A DNA stretch of 64,000 nt, taken from assembly GCF_046630445.1 (NCBI RefSeq), contig NC_092341.1:999501-1063500 (forward strand), in the 5' to 3' direction. This DNA is from Rutidosis leptorrhynchoides. Its lineage: Eukaryota; Streptophyta; Magnoliopsida; Asterales; Asteraceae. Below the pieces are notes generated by a model that worked only from the letters and a program-made list of their open reading frames with translations, was not told the origin of the DNA and made no database searches. Shown here in pieces: positions 23,845-36,059 of the stretch (position 1 is the first letter of the stretch; each line of letters starts with the position of its first letter). Made by a program: the position numbers and the translations under genes.

Positions 23845-26800
23845 ATGGGAAGAGTGGGTGGCGGGAAGCAAAAGCAGAAATCGTCGACGAAATTGGTATT
23901 ATTGATATGCACTGGCCTTCTTGGAGCTGCCTTTATTGCAGATCTGCTGTGGGCTTCTTCTTCTTCTTCTTCTTCTTCTTCATCTTCCTCTTCAACAATA
24001 TTATCATACAGTAGCAACTACAAATCATCATTATCACCCCTTGCAGTGGATTTGCGGCCTGTTTTTTCCGCCTCTAACAATCACTCTGCCAGCGTATATT
24101 TCTTATATTACTTTTCATATCTTTCATTTTACTTGATTGTTCAATTTGTAACTGTCTTCTACTTCATAAGATTGGCCTGCCTTAATACGAATTCCTTTTT
24201 TAGTTGGTTAGAAGGTTCCTTTTCACCTCAAGATATCCATTCTTTTAACACTTAACTCATCAATCGACTATTATGTTAGGAATTTAGGTTCCAAACAACA
24301 CAAGTGATTGCACACAATCACAACCCACGATCAACAAACAAAGATAATAAATTTGTAAAGTAAAATCGACAATAGCAAAGTATGTGGTTATATATTTATA
24401 TCCAATCGGGGTGATTATTTTCGTGCTCTAAGGTATACATAAATCAGGGGGTTACAATATATAGAATATAGAAAGCAAACTAAAACAAATCCTACTTGAA
24501 CTTTAACTTCCTGCTAAACTTGCGCGACACCAAATAGATCCCATTTCATTCGGTACTGAGTAAGGAAATTATGATGATAAATTTTTTCAAGCTATGCAGC
24601 GCATGAACAGAAACAACATCTATCACCAACCAACAATATATGTTGGGAGGCATAACTCAGGCCTGAGAGGACCTTGCAGTGATATCTCCTATACGAAGCA
24701 GCAAATTGTCAATTTGAGTACCAAGTTCTCTGGTACGACAAGTTGCTAACTGGGATTCACTATTATTTAAAGAAAGAGTTTGAACTCTAAACGAGTACAA
24801 CCTTCTTTATTCCTCACTCCATACCCAAAACCACCATTACTCCAGTACATGTCCGCTTTTGCTCTTGAGTATCCACTAGCAACAATTAAATGCTTAATGT
24901 TGTATTGTAAATTGCCATGACACAAGTCATCTTTTATTTTCTTTATTGTTCACATCTAATCATCATGTGTTATATTTATGTCAAATCACCTTTATATTGC
25001 CCTCATTCTCATTATATGCAATATTTTTAAGTACTAATAGATACATGCATTTGATATTACAGGGGGTAACTGCTATTGATAAGAAAGATGGATATCATGG
25101 GAGGATCGTATCTAAAACTTTTGCTGATTTGCCTGGACCACAATTGAAATGGGAGAAAATGTCAGAAGCACCTGTGCCCCGTCTTGATGGAGCAGCAATA
25201 CAGATTAAGGATCAACTGTTTGTTTTTGCAGGATATGGAACTATTGATCTTGTGAGTATCTTGTTTATCATCATTTGGACACTTGTAATTGATTCTGTGT
25301 ATCCATGTATACTGCTTATAGATATTATTATTTTATTTTATTTTCGAAAAAAGTACCAAGTATTACAGTACCAACAACACACATTTCTGTTCACATATCT
25401 CGTATATAAAGTGAGCATATGCTGCAGGTGCGTGATCTTACAAAACAAGTGTCTCAACCTTTTGTATGTTATAGCATGGTTGTTCATGTCACTCTCTTTT
25501 ACTTGATTCTTCAACATCAAGCCCTTTGTGATGAAGGCCCTGTTTGATACTTAGGTATTTAGGAAAATTTGTGTGTTTGGATTTAATGAGACTCTTTTAT
25601 GTTTCATTGATAGGTGCATTCTCATGTTGATATATACAATTTTACGAGCAACATGTGGGGAGGAAGATTTGATATGCCAAAAGAGATGGCACATTCACAT
25701 CTAGGAATGGTGACAGATGGAAGATATATCTACATAGTCACTGGACAATATGGTCCACAGTGTAGAGGACCAACAGCACATACATTTGTCCTAGACACAA
25801 AGACCAAGAAATGGCAGGACATGCCCCCTTTACCCGTCCCTAGGTATGAATTAATGCCATATACTCCGTAATATGTGCTTAATACAACTGTTGTTTTTTA
25901 TTTAATTATATTTGATTCCCTTTTTCGTGCTATGCATACAGCAAAATTTCAGTTAGTTTATGTGTTGTGCATTGTGTGAATGGGTCAGGTACGCACCAGC
26001 AACTCAACTTTGGAGAGGTAGACTCCATGTGATGGGTGGCAGCAAAGAAGATCGATATACACCTGGGGTTGACCATTGGAGCATTGCTGTCAAGGATGGG
26101 AAAGTTCTTGAGAAGGAATGGCGAATTGAAATGCCCATACCTCGTGGTGGCCCCCACAGGTATTACTCTCGCTACTATAAACTATCTTTATTTAACCAGC
26201 TGTAGTAAAGTGGGTGGCCAACCTGAATATCTGCATCTGCCTTTGTTAGTGTTAGACATCTTGTTACTTATGTCTGAACCATGTAATCATAATTTTTTTA
26301 TTTTATTTTTATCAACTTTGGATCACAAAATATGTGATTTCCCAACAAAAAGGGTCAAATGTTCTTGCCTCAACATATTGAAAGAAAATATGAAGTGAGA
26401 GAAATTTGGGACAAGTGGAATTTTGTCATTTCTTTTATCCATCGTTGAGTGGTCATTATGTTATCGATCACTTATTACATTTTATTTTTTGATGCCGTTG
26501 TTTTGTTATGACGGATTTGGTATGATGCTCTATTCTGAGTTCTTTATATTACACGATCTGATTAATTTGTTTGGCAATATATTATTCAGGGCTTGTATTG
26601 TGGTGGATGACCGGTTATATATGATTGGTGGTCAAGAAGGTGATTTTATGGCCAAACCAAACTCACCTATATTCAAATGTTCCCGGAGAAATGAGGTAAA
26701 TTGGTTAAGATACTTTTGTACTCCGTTTCGTTCTCTCCTACTTCTTGTGCGTTGACTTTGAACTTCAAAGTAGCTACTTTCTTTCATCTTCAATTATTAA

Positions 26801-28096
26801 GTATATCAATAAACTTCAGGAACTACATAAAGTACAATTGCTAGCATAATGATTATAATTCGAACATAACGCGTTTATTGGAGGAGGGAACCAGCATCGA
26901 TGAAAATAGTTCTAGTGGCTTAGTTATTGTGTCTAAGTAAGTAATTTCCTATAACCGTTATAACTTGATAAGCAAGATCACATGTTAACCAAGCCAACAT
27001 TTGATGGTAAGTTTAGGAATTCTTCTTTAGTATAAATAGGGCATTAGGGTTATATTATGAAAGTTTTTTGAGTCAAGACTTGTGGGGATCCGGACTTGTC
27101 GAATTGTATGAACTTGATCCGTGCTTTCTTTTAGTGTATTATATAAGAATTTTAGCTCCATTATTATCAAATACATTCCCGATGGTGTCAGTGTTAGAAA
27201 AACTGAAATATTTATTTGCAAATGCGAGTCTGATGTTCTGTTTTACGACGACAACTAATTTAAATGGGACAAGCTATAAAATTAATGATCTATGTTCATC
27301 ACTCTACCGTTTGATGTCTAATCATGTCTCATCAGGTTATTATCCATGCAGGCTAACTTTTATCAAACATTATTTTATTATTATTATTTTTTTGCTGATG
27401 GTTGATATGAGTTGGGCAGTTTGGTGGATTTGTGGTGATTCAGTAAGCTGATAGTGTTGATGGAATTTTTTTTTTTTTTTTTTTTTTTCTTTCCCTAATT
27501 AAGTCTGAAAATGTTGACAGATTGTATATAGTGACGTTTACATGTTAGATGATGATGAGATGAAGTGGAAGGAATTACCACCTATGCCAAAGCCTGACTC
27601 CCATATAGAGTTTGCTTGGGCAGTTGTCAATAATTCTATTGTTATTGCCGGTGGCACTACCGAGAAGCACCCACAAACCAAGAAAATGATCCTCGTTGGA
27701 GAAGTCTTCCAGTTTCAGTTGGATACATTGGTAAGATGTATATGTATATATTATAATAATTTTAATTTAATCCTTCACTACCTTGGCTGGCTGCATTTAC
27801 CTCAATTACATTCACATGTTCTAGTGTTCTATACTTTAGAAATAGCCGAATGTGGTACTCTGTACTTAATAATACATATATCCAGAGTGTAATCAAATAT
27901 TAATGTGTTGTAATGTTTTTGGGTTTTGCAGAAATGGTCGGTTGTTGGGAAGCTTCCTTATCGGGTGAAAACCACACTGGTCGGGTTCTGGGATGGGTGG
28001 TTGTACTTTACCTCAGGACAACGAGATAGAGGACCTGATGATCCTACACCCAAAAAGGTCATTGGAGAGATGTGGAGAACAAAATTGAGCTTATGA
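23845..28096 (+). CDS. Kelch-repeat membrane protein (At3g27220/At1g51540-like), 7 exons
   Basis: Exons placed by reading frame and GT/AG borders: 23845-24093, 25063-25251, 25614-25843, 25989-26159, 26590-26695, 27521-27730 and 27932-28096. They sum to 1320 bases, giving 439 residues and a stop, close to the ~420-430 of the Arabidopsis relatives as I recall them. Residues ~16-38 form one hydrophobic segment after a basic start (signal anchor, type II membrane protein), followed by a poly-Ser run encoded by a TTC microsatellite. The rest is a kelch beta-propeller with glycine-pair strands (VMGGSKED, MIGGQEGD, IAGGTTEK) and the conserved end GEMWRTK. A Golgi or secretory location is likely; the molecular role is unknown. 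All junctions keep phase and no lesion is seen, so this is a live host gene. Confidence 0.9.
24094..25062. other. Intron 1 of the kelch gene, with an antisense coding-like relic
   Basis: A 969-base intron. At 24657-24800 the opposite strand reads as about 47 codons without a stop, ending QIDNLLLRIGDITARSSQA and TGA. It looks like the last exon of an unrelated gene. I do not recognise the protein. A captured fragment is the simplest reading. Confidence 0.3.
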
Positions 28097-28884
28097 CCCG
28101 TTGTACCTTTTTTTAATTAAATATCATTTTACATCATATTTATTTACAATTTACATACATATAATATGTAATATTAATATTAATAATTATTTTTTAATTT
28201 AGATTCTTTTGTATCAGAACAGAGTAATTTGCACCTGTATACTAGTTAGTCATTCTAATGCTACTACTTGCTTTTCTACATTTGTTATCCTTCATCTTTG
28301 TCCATATAAATAAATACTTCATAGAAGCAATATGAAAAGTGGTAATATTACTTGGGATCTGGGAGTAGGTTTATGCCGTAGGGTATCCAAAGAAGATATC
28401 CTTGCATTTAGGTGACCAATATTGTTATAATCTTTTGACAATTTTATAAAAATTATTTATAACTGAAATGAAACAAACTCTTCTTTAGTAGAGCATACAG
28501 ACTTCGTGACAGGATTTTTGAAAAATTATAAATGCCCGTGTCCGAGACACATGGGGAGTTCCACGCTCGCAACACAATCAGATGTAACTAATAAAGCTTA
28601 TTATTATTAGAGATGGATCAATCCACAAACATTCCTATGTTAAAGATGCAAATTTGAACATTTTGTGCACTGGCTGGTCAACTGTGCAAGGATTTATTTA
28701 GATATTTACTGAGATCAGTATGGGAAAAAAAATTCCATAACCTCAATAGCTGGACCACAATCACAATGTCGACAGTAAACTCTGGAGTAACAACTAACAA
28801 AAGAGAGGGGGGAGGGGGTCCATAGTAATTTGTAGGCAAGAGGAGATAGATCATTAATAGAAAGATGTAGAATTAGGACCACCA

Positions 28885-28909
28885 AGACAGACAGACAGAC
28901 AGACAGACA
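28885..28909 (+). repeat. (AGAC)n microsatellite
   Basis: Six tandem AGAC units with the trailing AGA. Simple repeat in intergenic DNA. Confidence 0.95.
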
Positions 28910-29115
28910 AGAGGCACACAGCAGCCACAAGGCCTAACGTCCCATTCTCCACTTGACTTGTGCTCCTTTCTTCTCTTCTATAGGCGGTCAGCAAATGTAT
29001 ATGTAATATATAATCTACCAATATTTTGGATCTAGCAGTGTGGCCACGGACTCCTTTAAAAGACTTGCACACGTTACAAACTCTTATTTACTTTCTTACC
29101 TGACAAACACACGTA

Positions 29116-29164
<49 letters not shown>
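29116..29164 (+). repeat. (ACT)n microsatellite
   Basis: About sixteen uninterrupted ACT units, followed by an inverted echo GAGTAGTAGTA. Such a long perfect run is likely to vary in length between individuals. Confidence 0.95.
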
Positions 29165-29829
29165 GGAGTAGTAGTACTTAAAAGGAAATAATTTTGTTTA
29201 TGCAGAGTAGCATAGAGTAAGTAGATACAACGATGGAGCCTCATACGTGTAATTAAGCCAATTGATTTGACTGCTGTCTATTAGATATTGCCAAACCTAA
29301 TCTCATTACCAAAGGGAATACATACAAAAGGTTATTTGTACACAATATCACATACACTTCTTTACATAATAATAATAGTAATTACTTTTTGATAGATATA
29401 GCTATACCATGCGGTGCTAGCAGCTTGTACCTCCCATGTTCAAAGTGAAATTGCTGTGGACAAATCAACTCTCGGTACATAAAGAACTACATTTAAATGT
29501 GTCCTTTCATACATATTAACTGCTGCACATTTGTTTCTTCGAAATACAAGGACATGTGCACGACACATCATCTAATTCGAGCTTTCATCAAAAGATCACA
29601 CCTCATATTGGATTTAACCATATTTAGCCAACATATTGAGTTTTCAAGCTCACAGCCAAGCTTAAGTATTTCTAGTGATGTAATCTCGAAAGATCCAGCT
29701 AGGTTTCTAGCATTCAGAAATTAGTTGCCAACACCTAACTAAATCACAAACGTGCTTATTGGCGAGATGCATGTTGTTTACTTACAGTATTCACATATTC
29801 CCCTTGTTTGAGCGAACGAGCCCTCACAG

Positions 29830-31594
29830 TCATAGTACAAGCTCTACGACAAAAAGTTCTCCATCAAATCTGAGTCCGCTGGGTTCAGCAGGTTGGAGGA
29901 CCCCATCCACCATTCCACCAAACACATACAAATAACGTCCAGATTCATCCGTGCATGCTCGATGGAAGGACCTGCTTCTGGGCTGATAGCCACCGTCGAC
30001 GCATTTTAGTCTTCTCCATAATACTCTCCTCTGGTTCTGGTTCATTGATGATTGCCTAGAAGAACTGTTAATGTCTAACAACCAAAAGTCATTCTTTCTG
30101 TGCCTCAATGAATCTTCTCCTCCATAAATGAGTACTCTTCCTCCTAAGGTTAAGGTGGCCGAGTGACCAACCCGAGCAAGTGAAAGCCCACCACCACCAG
30201 ATATATTCTCTAGTTCAAACACTAGCGGTACCCATCCCAAATGTCCTCGTTGAGATGAATCAAAACACCAGACATCATTAAGTACCTCATAACCCGTCCC
30301 CCTTCCTCCAAATAGAATTGTGGTGCTTCCTCCGATATAGGTCAATGTGTGTCCTGACCGAGGCGAGGGAACTGGGTGGTGGTGCTGACTCACAGTTTGA
30401 TGCCATGTGCCAAAGCAAAGATTCTCGGATAGGCTTAACACCCACGTGTCTCCAAGTCTAACTCCAGATAACCCAATCCCTCCATGGATAAGCATCTTTT
30501 GACTATCAATTGAACAACACGCATGGGCTCCTCGAGTTGGAGGTGCAATTGGACCCACATCAAGTAGTCTCCATGAGAATGTCCTAGTGTTGGCGTCGTC
30601 TATCATCGCGTGTGCAATCCATGTATCATTTTGGCGGATGCCACTGTCATTAATACCTCCAAACAGAACAAGAGAATCGCCTATTACAACACATGAATGC
30701 CCAAACCGGCCACTCGGGCCGTCTGATATAACCCTTTGCCAATTGATCATTCTTGTAGTGGTATTGTTTCCGATATAGCCTATCCATGTGTCATCAAGAT
30801 GACGGCCTGAATGCAAATGGAGGAGAAGCACTCAGTGCATTGCTATACAAACAGGAGTTATAATAATAATAAATAATAAAGGAAAATTAAAATAAAATAA
30901 ATAATAATAACTGTTTTGAGGTTAGGTGCATTTTAGGTTGGATGAATGGGGAGTTTCAGCAATGTTTTGTCAGGTAGTTTTACCGTTTTTATATGAGTTG
31001 GTCTAATGTTTTAATTAATTGCAAACATCTACCGAAGATGATAGATGGATAGATAAGTAGCAATAGAAATAGCAGGATTAGTAAGTAACGAGTGAAGTGA
31101 AAACAAATAAACAGATGGATATGATAAAAATAATAATGAAATTAGAAATCAAACAGAGTACCTCCATCAGATCCACCAGCAAACAGAAGGAGACATCCCT
31201 TGATAAAATTCAGAGAATGTGAAGCTCTGGGTGTTGGTCCAAAGGAAGAAGAAGAAGAAGAATTTGAATTGGTTGTGATGTTAAAGCAAGAGACTTGATC
31301 CAAGTTACGTAGCCGCCGGTAGACTCGGTGCCAATCCACAAATCTGGGATTAGAATTAACGATTGCATCGACGGTGGAGTGTCCCCAATCCCTGATGCAG
31401 ATTGATTTCCACAAACCATAATTATGATTATTACATCTAAGGAAATTTCTCTTGCAAGTCATTGCAAATGATAGGATTGATTCAACTGGTAACAGAACAA
31501 GAATCGACAACAGATGGTCATCTGATAATATCATCATCAAATCAGTATCGTTACTACTTGAACAATAATTACCATTCTCATCATTTTCATCCAT
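29830..31594 (-). CDS. F-box/kelch-repeat protein (At1g51550-like), 2 exons
   Basis: Exon 1 is 31594-31162 and exon 2 is 30806-29830, with GT/AG borders and one shared Gly codon. Together they make 1410 bases, 469 residues and a stop, near the ~478 I recall for At1g51550. Residues ~18-60 are an F-box (DDHLLSILVLLPVESILSFA), which would bind SKP1 in an SCF ubiquitin ligase. Then come six kelch strands with Gly pairs (LLFAGGSDGG, VLFGGINDSG, LIHGGIGLSG, ILFGGRGTG, LIYGGEDS, YVFGGMVDG), forming a propeller that would recruit the substrate. A poly-Ser run near residue 112 varies by microsatellite. No lesions are seen. The gene converges on the kelch gene at 23845-28096; substrate and role are unknown. 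Confidence 0.9.
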
Positions 31595-32313
31595 GCTGCT
31601 GCTTGCTTTTGAGACTTCCTCAGGATGATTTCATTGATTGATTTAATTATTCTACTTGAGTAATAATGACAATTGTAATGTAATTTATTAGGGTTTTTTT
31701 GGCTGCCTTCCTCACTAGTCACTAGTCAGTAAGAGTGACTGTATATTGTTAAATTTTTTTTTTAAAGTAAATTAGGTTTTCCCAAATCTATGTACATTAT
31801 TTCATTTCACTTAAAAAATATTTCATAAAAATATTTTGTGTCAATAGTTTATTCATATAAAACAAAAAGATAGATAAAAAGTAAGAGATAAGACTCGAAA
31901 GTTAACAAAAAAAGTGCACGTAACATATAGTTTTTCTTAAACTATGTGTTTTTTGTCCGGAGTCAACAGATTTAGGACGAAGGGAGCAATAGTATATTAG
32001 TACATTAATATTAAGGTGCGTTGATAAAACGGAATGATTTATCGATGAATGGTTCGTAATCTAAATGATTCAAAGGTTTTTAATGAAGTCGCCTCTGAAT
32101 GAAAATAACATATTTAATAATAATTTGGACGAATAATATAAATGACGTAAAATTACCTTATTGTTTAAGGGTGTTACCCCTCTCACCCCTCTTGATAAGA
32201 CTCAATCCATCAGCACACCATTTTCAAATATATCCATTTCTTCTTTCTAATCTAAAACACTTTTAATAATTTACTACTATACTAGAATTATACAGAGTAA
32301 TAAATAGAAGTAA
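31595..32313. other. Upstream region of the F-box/kelch gene
   Basis: No coding sequence. It should hold the promoter of the - strand gene. The region is AT-rich and I cannot place a TATA box with confidence. It ends at a Helitron terminus. Confidence 0.4.
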
Positions 32314-32364
32314 CTAGTCTGCATCGGCTTGCGCGTTGTGACGGGGGCTTTCGGCCTGCGTATT
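32314..32364 (-). mobile_element. Second Helitron 3' terminus (inverted, decayed)
   Basis: Read on the - strand, ACGCAGGCCGAAAGCCC leads to a damaged GC-rich hairpin and then CTAG (32314-32317) followed by T. This matches the layout and part of the sequence of the terminus at 23560-23615, but in the opposite orientation. The body would lie to the right, where an LTR now begins. Confidence 0.45.
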
Positions 32365-33077
32365 TGTAACGATCCGAAAATTTTCGACCAAATTTAAACT
32401 TGATCCTTATAAGATTCTGACATGATAAGCAAAGTCTATTAAACCAAGTCTCAAAAGTTTTGAACTATTTCATGAAATCATTTAACCTTTTACTGTTTTC
32501 GACGACTCACGAACAATTATTTGTAAATAAATATGTACAAGTGTATACATATATAAATGTAAATAAATACGATAATTGGAAATAATAAAATTTGATCATT
32601 TGAATTAAGAATTATTATTAATTATTAAGTAATATCATTAAGAATTATTATTATTATTATATATATCCTATAATTAATAACATGTAATGTTAATATCTAA
32701 TATAATAAATTTAATTATAAGTTAAACTATAATTGTTATAGTAATATTAATATTACTTTCAATTTTAACATCTATATTAGTATTAGTAATATTATTATGA
32801 AAATAGATATAAATATAAAATTTATATTATTATTACTAATATTATTGTAATTAGTATTATTATTAGTATCATTAATAATATTATTATCATCATCATTATT
32901 ATTATAGTTATCAAAATTATTATAATAAAAATAATACAATTTATTATGATTATCATTAATAATATTATTATTATCATTTTTATTTTTTATAATTACTTTC
33001 ATCCTTATTATTATTAGTATAAATTTGATAAAATTATTATAAATATTATTATTGAATATTAACATTTTCTTAATCAA

Positions 33078-33132
<55 letters not shown>

Positions 33133-33339
33133 ATTATAGTTATTGATATTAAAAAATAATACAATCTTTTGTTTATATTATTTATAATATTAGTGTTTCC
33201 ATTTTTATTAGTCAATATTAGTAATTAGTATAATTATTATTATTAATATATTTACGTAAATTATAATTGATAAAAGCAGATATCACGGGTAAAATTTGTT
33301 ATACGTCCCTATCTGTATATATTTTCTTTTTGTTTCTGT
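32365..33339 (+). repeat. Head of a gypsy-type LTR, very AT-rich
   Basis: TGTAACGATCCGAAAATTTTCGACC with GACGACTCACGAACAA further on is the head of a common class of gypsy LTRs. The E-family LTRs share the phrase GATTCACGAAC. After about 250 bases it dissolves into ATT-rich sequence, including a long (ATT)n run, and is cut by a second LTR head near 33340. The long low-complexity ORF here has no coding character. Confidence 0.55.
33079..33130 (+). repeat. (ATT)n microsatellite
   Basis: About seventeen ATT units in a wider ATT/TAA-rich block (32600-33250). Confidence 0.93.
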
Positions 33340-35618
33340 TGTAACATCCCGCCTTTTTCTGTTTACTTTCTGTTTAACTATTTTAAAGTCTGTTATATAA
33401 TTATAACATCTTCCGTTAATACGCGTTTTAAAATATTTCGTTTAGGTAATTCACGCACCCGATTTAAACTCGAAGGACTAAAGTCGCCAAAGGGTCAAAC
33501 TAGTGACTAGGTCAACTAGTCAACCCTTCTCCTCCATCCACTCATTCATCCTCCCTTTTCTACTTTTGATACTTTCAAATTCTCTCAACTCTCAAGCAAA
33601 GAATCACCATCTATTTCAAATCGAGCAAGCATCAATCCAAACAAATTACATATTTGGAATCCTCGCATCTTCCTCTTCGATTCCATACCGATTTCATTAC
33701 ATTTGGATAACTTTCTAAAATCGCTAGATTCTTTGTTCTTGATGTTTTTAACTTATAAAAGTGTTAATTAGTGTATATGGCTCAAGTCTAACATGAATAT
33801 GTGTTTGGTTTGCTTAATTTGTTATTTTGGGTAACTAGCATGAACTTATCAAATGAGTGTGTTTAATCTTAGGTTTTGGATGATTAAATGCTGTTAGATG
33901 TTGAAAGTGCATGTATTAAATGTGTTCCTAACATCACTAGCTTCAAATTGATATGTAGGTTGACATGGATTAGCTTCATAAGTAAAATTGTTAAATTTGT
34001 GAATTTGGGTTAGGGTTTGATAGGAGTAAAATGAACCTTTGATGCATTGAATGCTTTGCAATGTTGTTGTAAGTGTTTAGTTGCATTGTATGCGTAATTA
34101 TCTATGAAACGGCGTATCATACGTGTGCATTTATTTCCCAAATCATAATTATGCATTTATGAAATTGAAGCATTAATGATGAGCATTAATTGATCATTTA
34201 ATTTGGAATTTCGATTATTGCAAATGATGTTTTTGATTGATGAAACGTGTTTAGTTGTGTTTCTTGTCAAATTACCTTTCCAACGATATAAGATACGTGT
34301 CGTTAGTGTTTACCGTTTGTGAATTGTGCTAAATTGAATATTGGATTTAGACTTGAACAATTGAAACTGACCAGGCACCAGACCACGTTAAGTGTCGCGG
34401 CGCGGCCCTCCTTGTTCGCGGAGCGGCATTTGCCGTGTTTGGCTTCTGACCTACATTGTCAAATTTCGAAAAATGTTTGCTATGCTACGCACCTCCAATT
34501 CACATGTAACTTGTTCTAACATGCTTATATATGAATAAAAAACCTCAGAAAAATAGTTCAGGACCCGACCCGAACATGTTGACTTTTTCGTTGACTTTGA
34601 CTTGACTAAAGTTGACTTTTGTCCAAACTTAATCAAATACTTATGCAATCATTCTAACATGCTTTTATATTTGTACCTTGCATGAAACATGACAATTTGA
34701 TTCACATGCTATTATAATCGAGTCGTAACGAGCCATAGGACTAATTGCACACTTTGACCAATCGTGTTTACTGTTATTGATACGACCTACTTGTTTAGGT
34801 CAAGACTAGCATTCGTCCTTGCACACGTTTACTTGTGAAGTACTTTTATACGCTTGCACTCAAGGTGAGATCATAGTCCCACCTTTTCAACAACTTTTAC
34901 TTTAAACTATGGGATGAGAAACATATACGTATCATACTTTTATGCTTTGAACACAAGTACGAAAACAAACATTCCACGTGCGAGTTTGAACAAAAAGACT
35001 CAATTCAATTATCATTAGTTACACTTGCAGGGTGTAAACGAGAACTTATATTATGTGATCACATGGGCTTGACGAGCCTCATTCGGACGGTTCGCTACCG
35101 TTAGCAGATGAAATATATTTTCGAGTATAGTGTATGTTCTAACACTACATAACAGGGTACAAAACAGTTAAGTCTTGATAATTGGGTGCTCGCGAACATA
35201 CTTTTGGAATACAAATGATTTGGATAATCAACTATATTAAATCTTATGGTTAAAAAAAACAACGTTACTAACACACCTATGATTTCACCAACGTTTTTCG
35301 TTGACAGTTTTCTATATGTTTTCTCAGGTCCTTGAACGCTAGGTGATACATGCTTTCGCACATTATTTTTGATACTTGCTTAGATGTCGTGTATATATGC
35401 ATACATGGAGCATCTTTTGGATTACTTTCAAAATTGTGTCGCATAGGTTTCATTTGTACGTTAAACATTGTAATGTAACTAGTTTGTAAACTTGAAACAC
35501 TTTTACATTTGAAATGAATGCGACATATTTTGGTCAAACGTCATTTTAAAGACTTATGACCACGTAACTGGACCTAAGTAGACGGCGCCGTCAATGACGA
35601 TTTTGTCGGGTCGTTACA
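33340..35618 (+). repeat. 5' LTR of another gypsy element
   Basis: It begins TGTAACATCCCGCC and ends GTCGGGTCGTTACA, so TG...CA ends, about 2.28 kb. A canonical primer-binding site follows, which makes this a 5' LTR. It contains a cluster of five TTGAC W-box cores (34579-34616) and a paired CGCG-box (34395-34426). No coding gene. Confidence 0.8.
34579..34616 (+). promoter_or_regulatory. Cluster of five W-box cores in the LTR
   Basis: TTGAC starts at 34579, 34591, 34597, 34602 and 34612, mostly as TTGACT. W-boxes bind WRKY factors, which act in defence and stress responses. Several plant LTRs are stress-induced, so the cluster may be functional, but it is only a sequence match. Confidence 0.45.
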
Positions 35619-36059
35619 GATGGTATCAGAGCGTTGGTTGTAGGGATTTAGAGTTCATTGGTGTCAACCCCGAGTCATAGGGTACATTGGTGAGTCTAGC
35701 CTACAACCGGCATATAGACTTGAAGCACGAATTACTTGACTACTTGTGCATTTATAGTTGAACTTTTCGATTCATATTTAACTTATATTCCATTTTAATC
35801 TCACGTTGTTTAATTTGATTGACACGCCACCTTGACTTCGTGAAATAATGTCGAATGCACATATGAATTAGGGTAATATAATTTCCGGGATTATATTACG
35901 GTGACTCATATGAACGTTCCGACATTATGACATAAAGAATTTAAGGCGAGTTAAGGGAAAATTTTCTCTTTATCCTCATTCCATATCACGGTTAGTATTA
36001 TTGAGAATACTAATCAACGATATTCTTGTGTTTTGAAGGAACAATGCCTCCTCGCCGTG
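35619..36059 (+). mobile_element. Primer-binding site, leader and first gag codons of a gypsy element, cut by E3
   Basis: TGGTATCAGAGC at 35621-35632 matches the initiator-Met primer site exactly. After a leader of about 410 bases, ATG at 36044 starts MPPRR, a common gag opening in plant chromoviruses. After about five codons E3 begins, at 36060, and the rest of this element is not found to the right of E3 because E3 itself is truncated. Confidence 0.75.

Larger units (their letters stand above)
28097..29829. other. Intergenic space between the two convergent kelch genes
   Basis: No gene is seen. It holds the 3' flanks of both genes, a short (AGAC)n run at 28885-28909 and an (ACT)n run at 29116-29164. 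No mobile-element ends are obvious. Confidence 0.5.

Noticed and set aside
23560-32364. Gene island as cargo captured by a single Helitron
   Set aside because: Both termini are 3' ends facing inward, and the genes keep introns and intact frames like ordinary host genes.
32772-33215. 147-codon ORF rich in Ile and Asn
   Set aside because: It is a by-product of ATT-rich low-complexity DNA.
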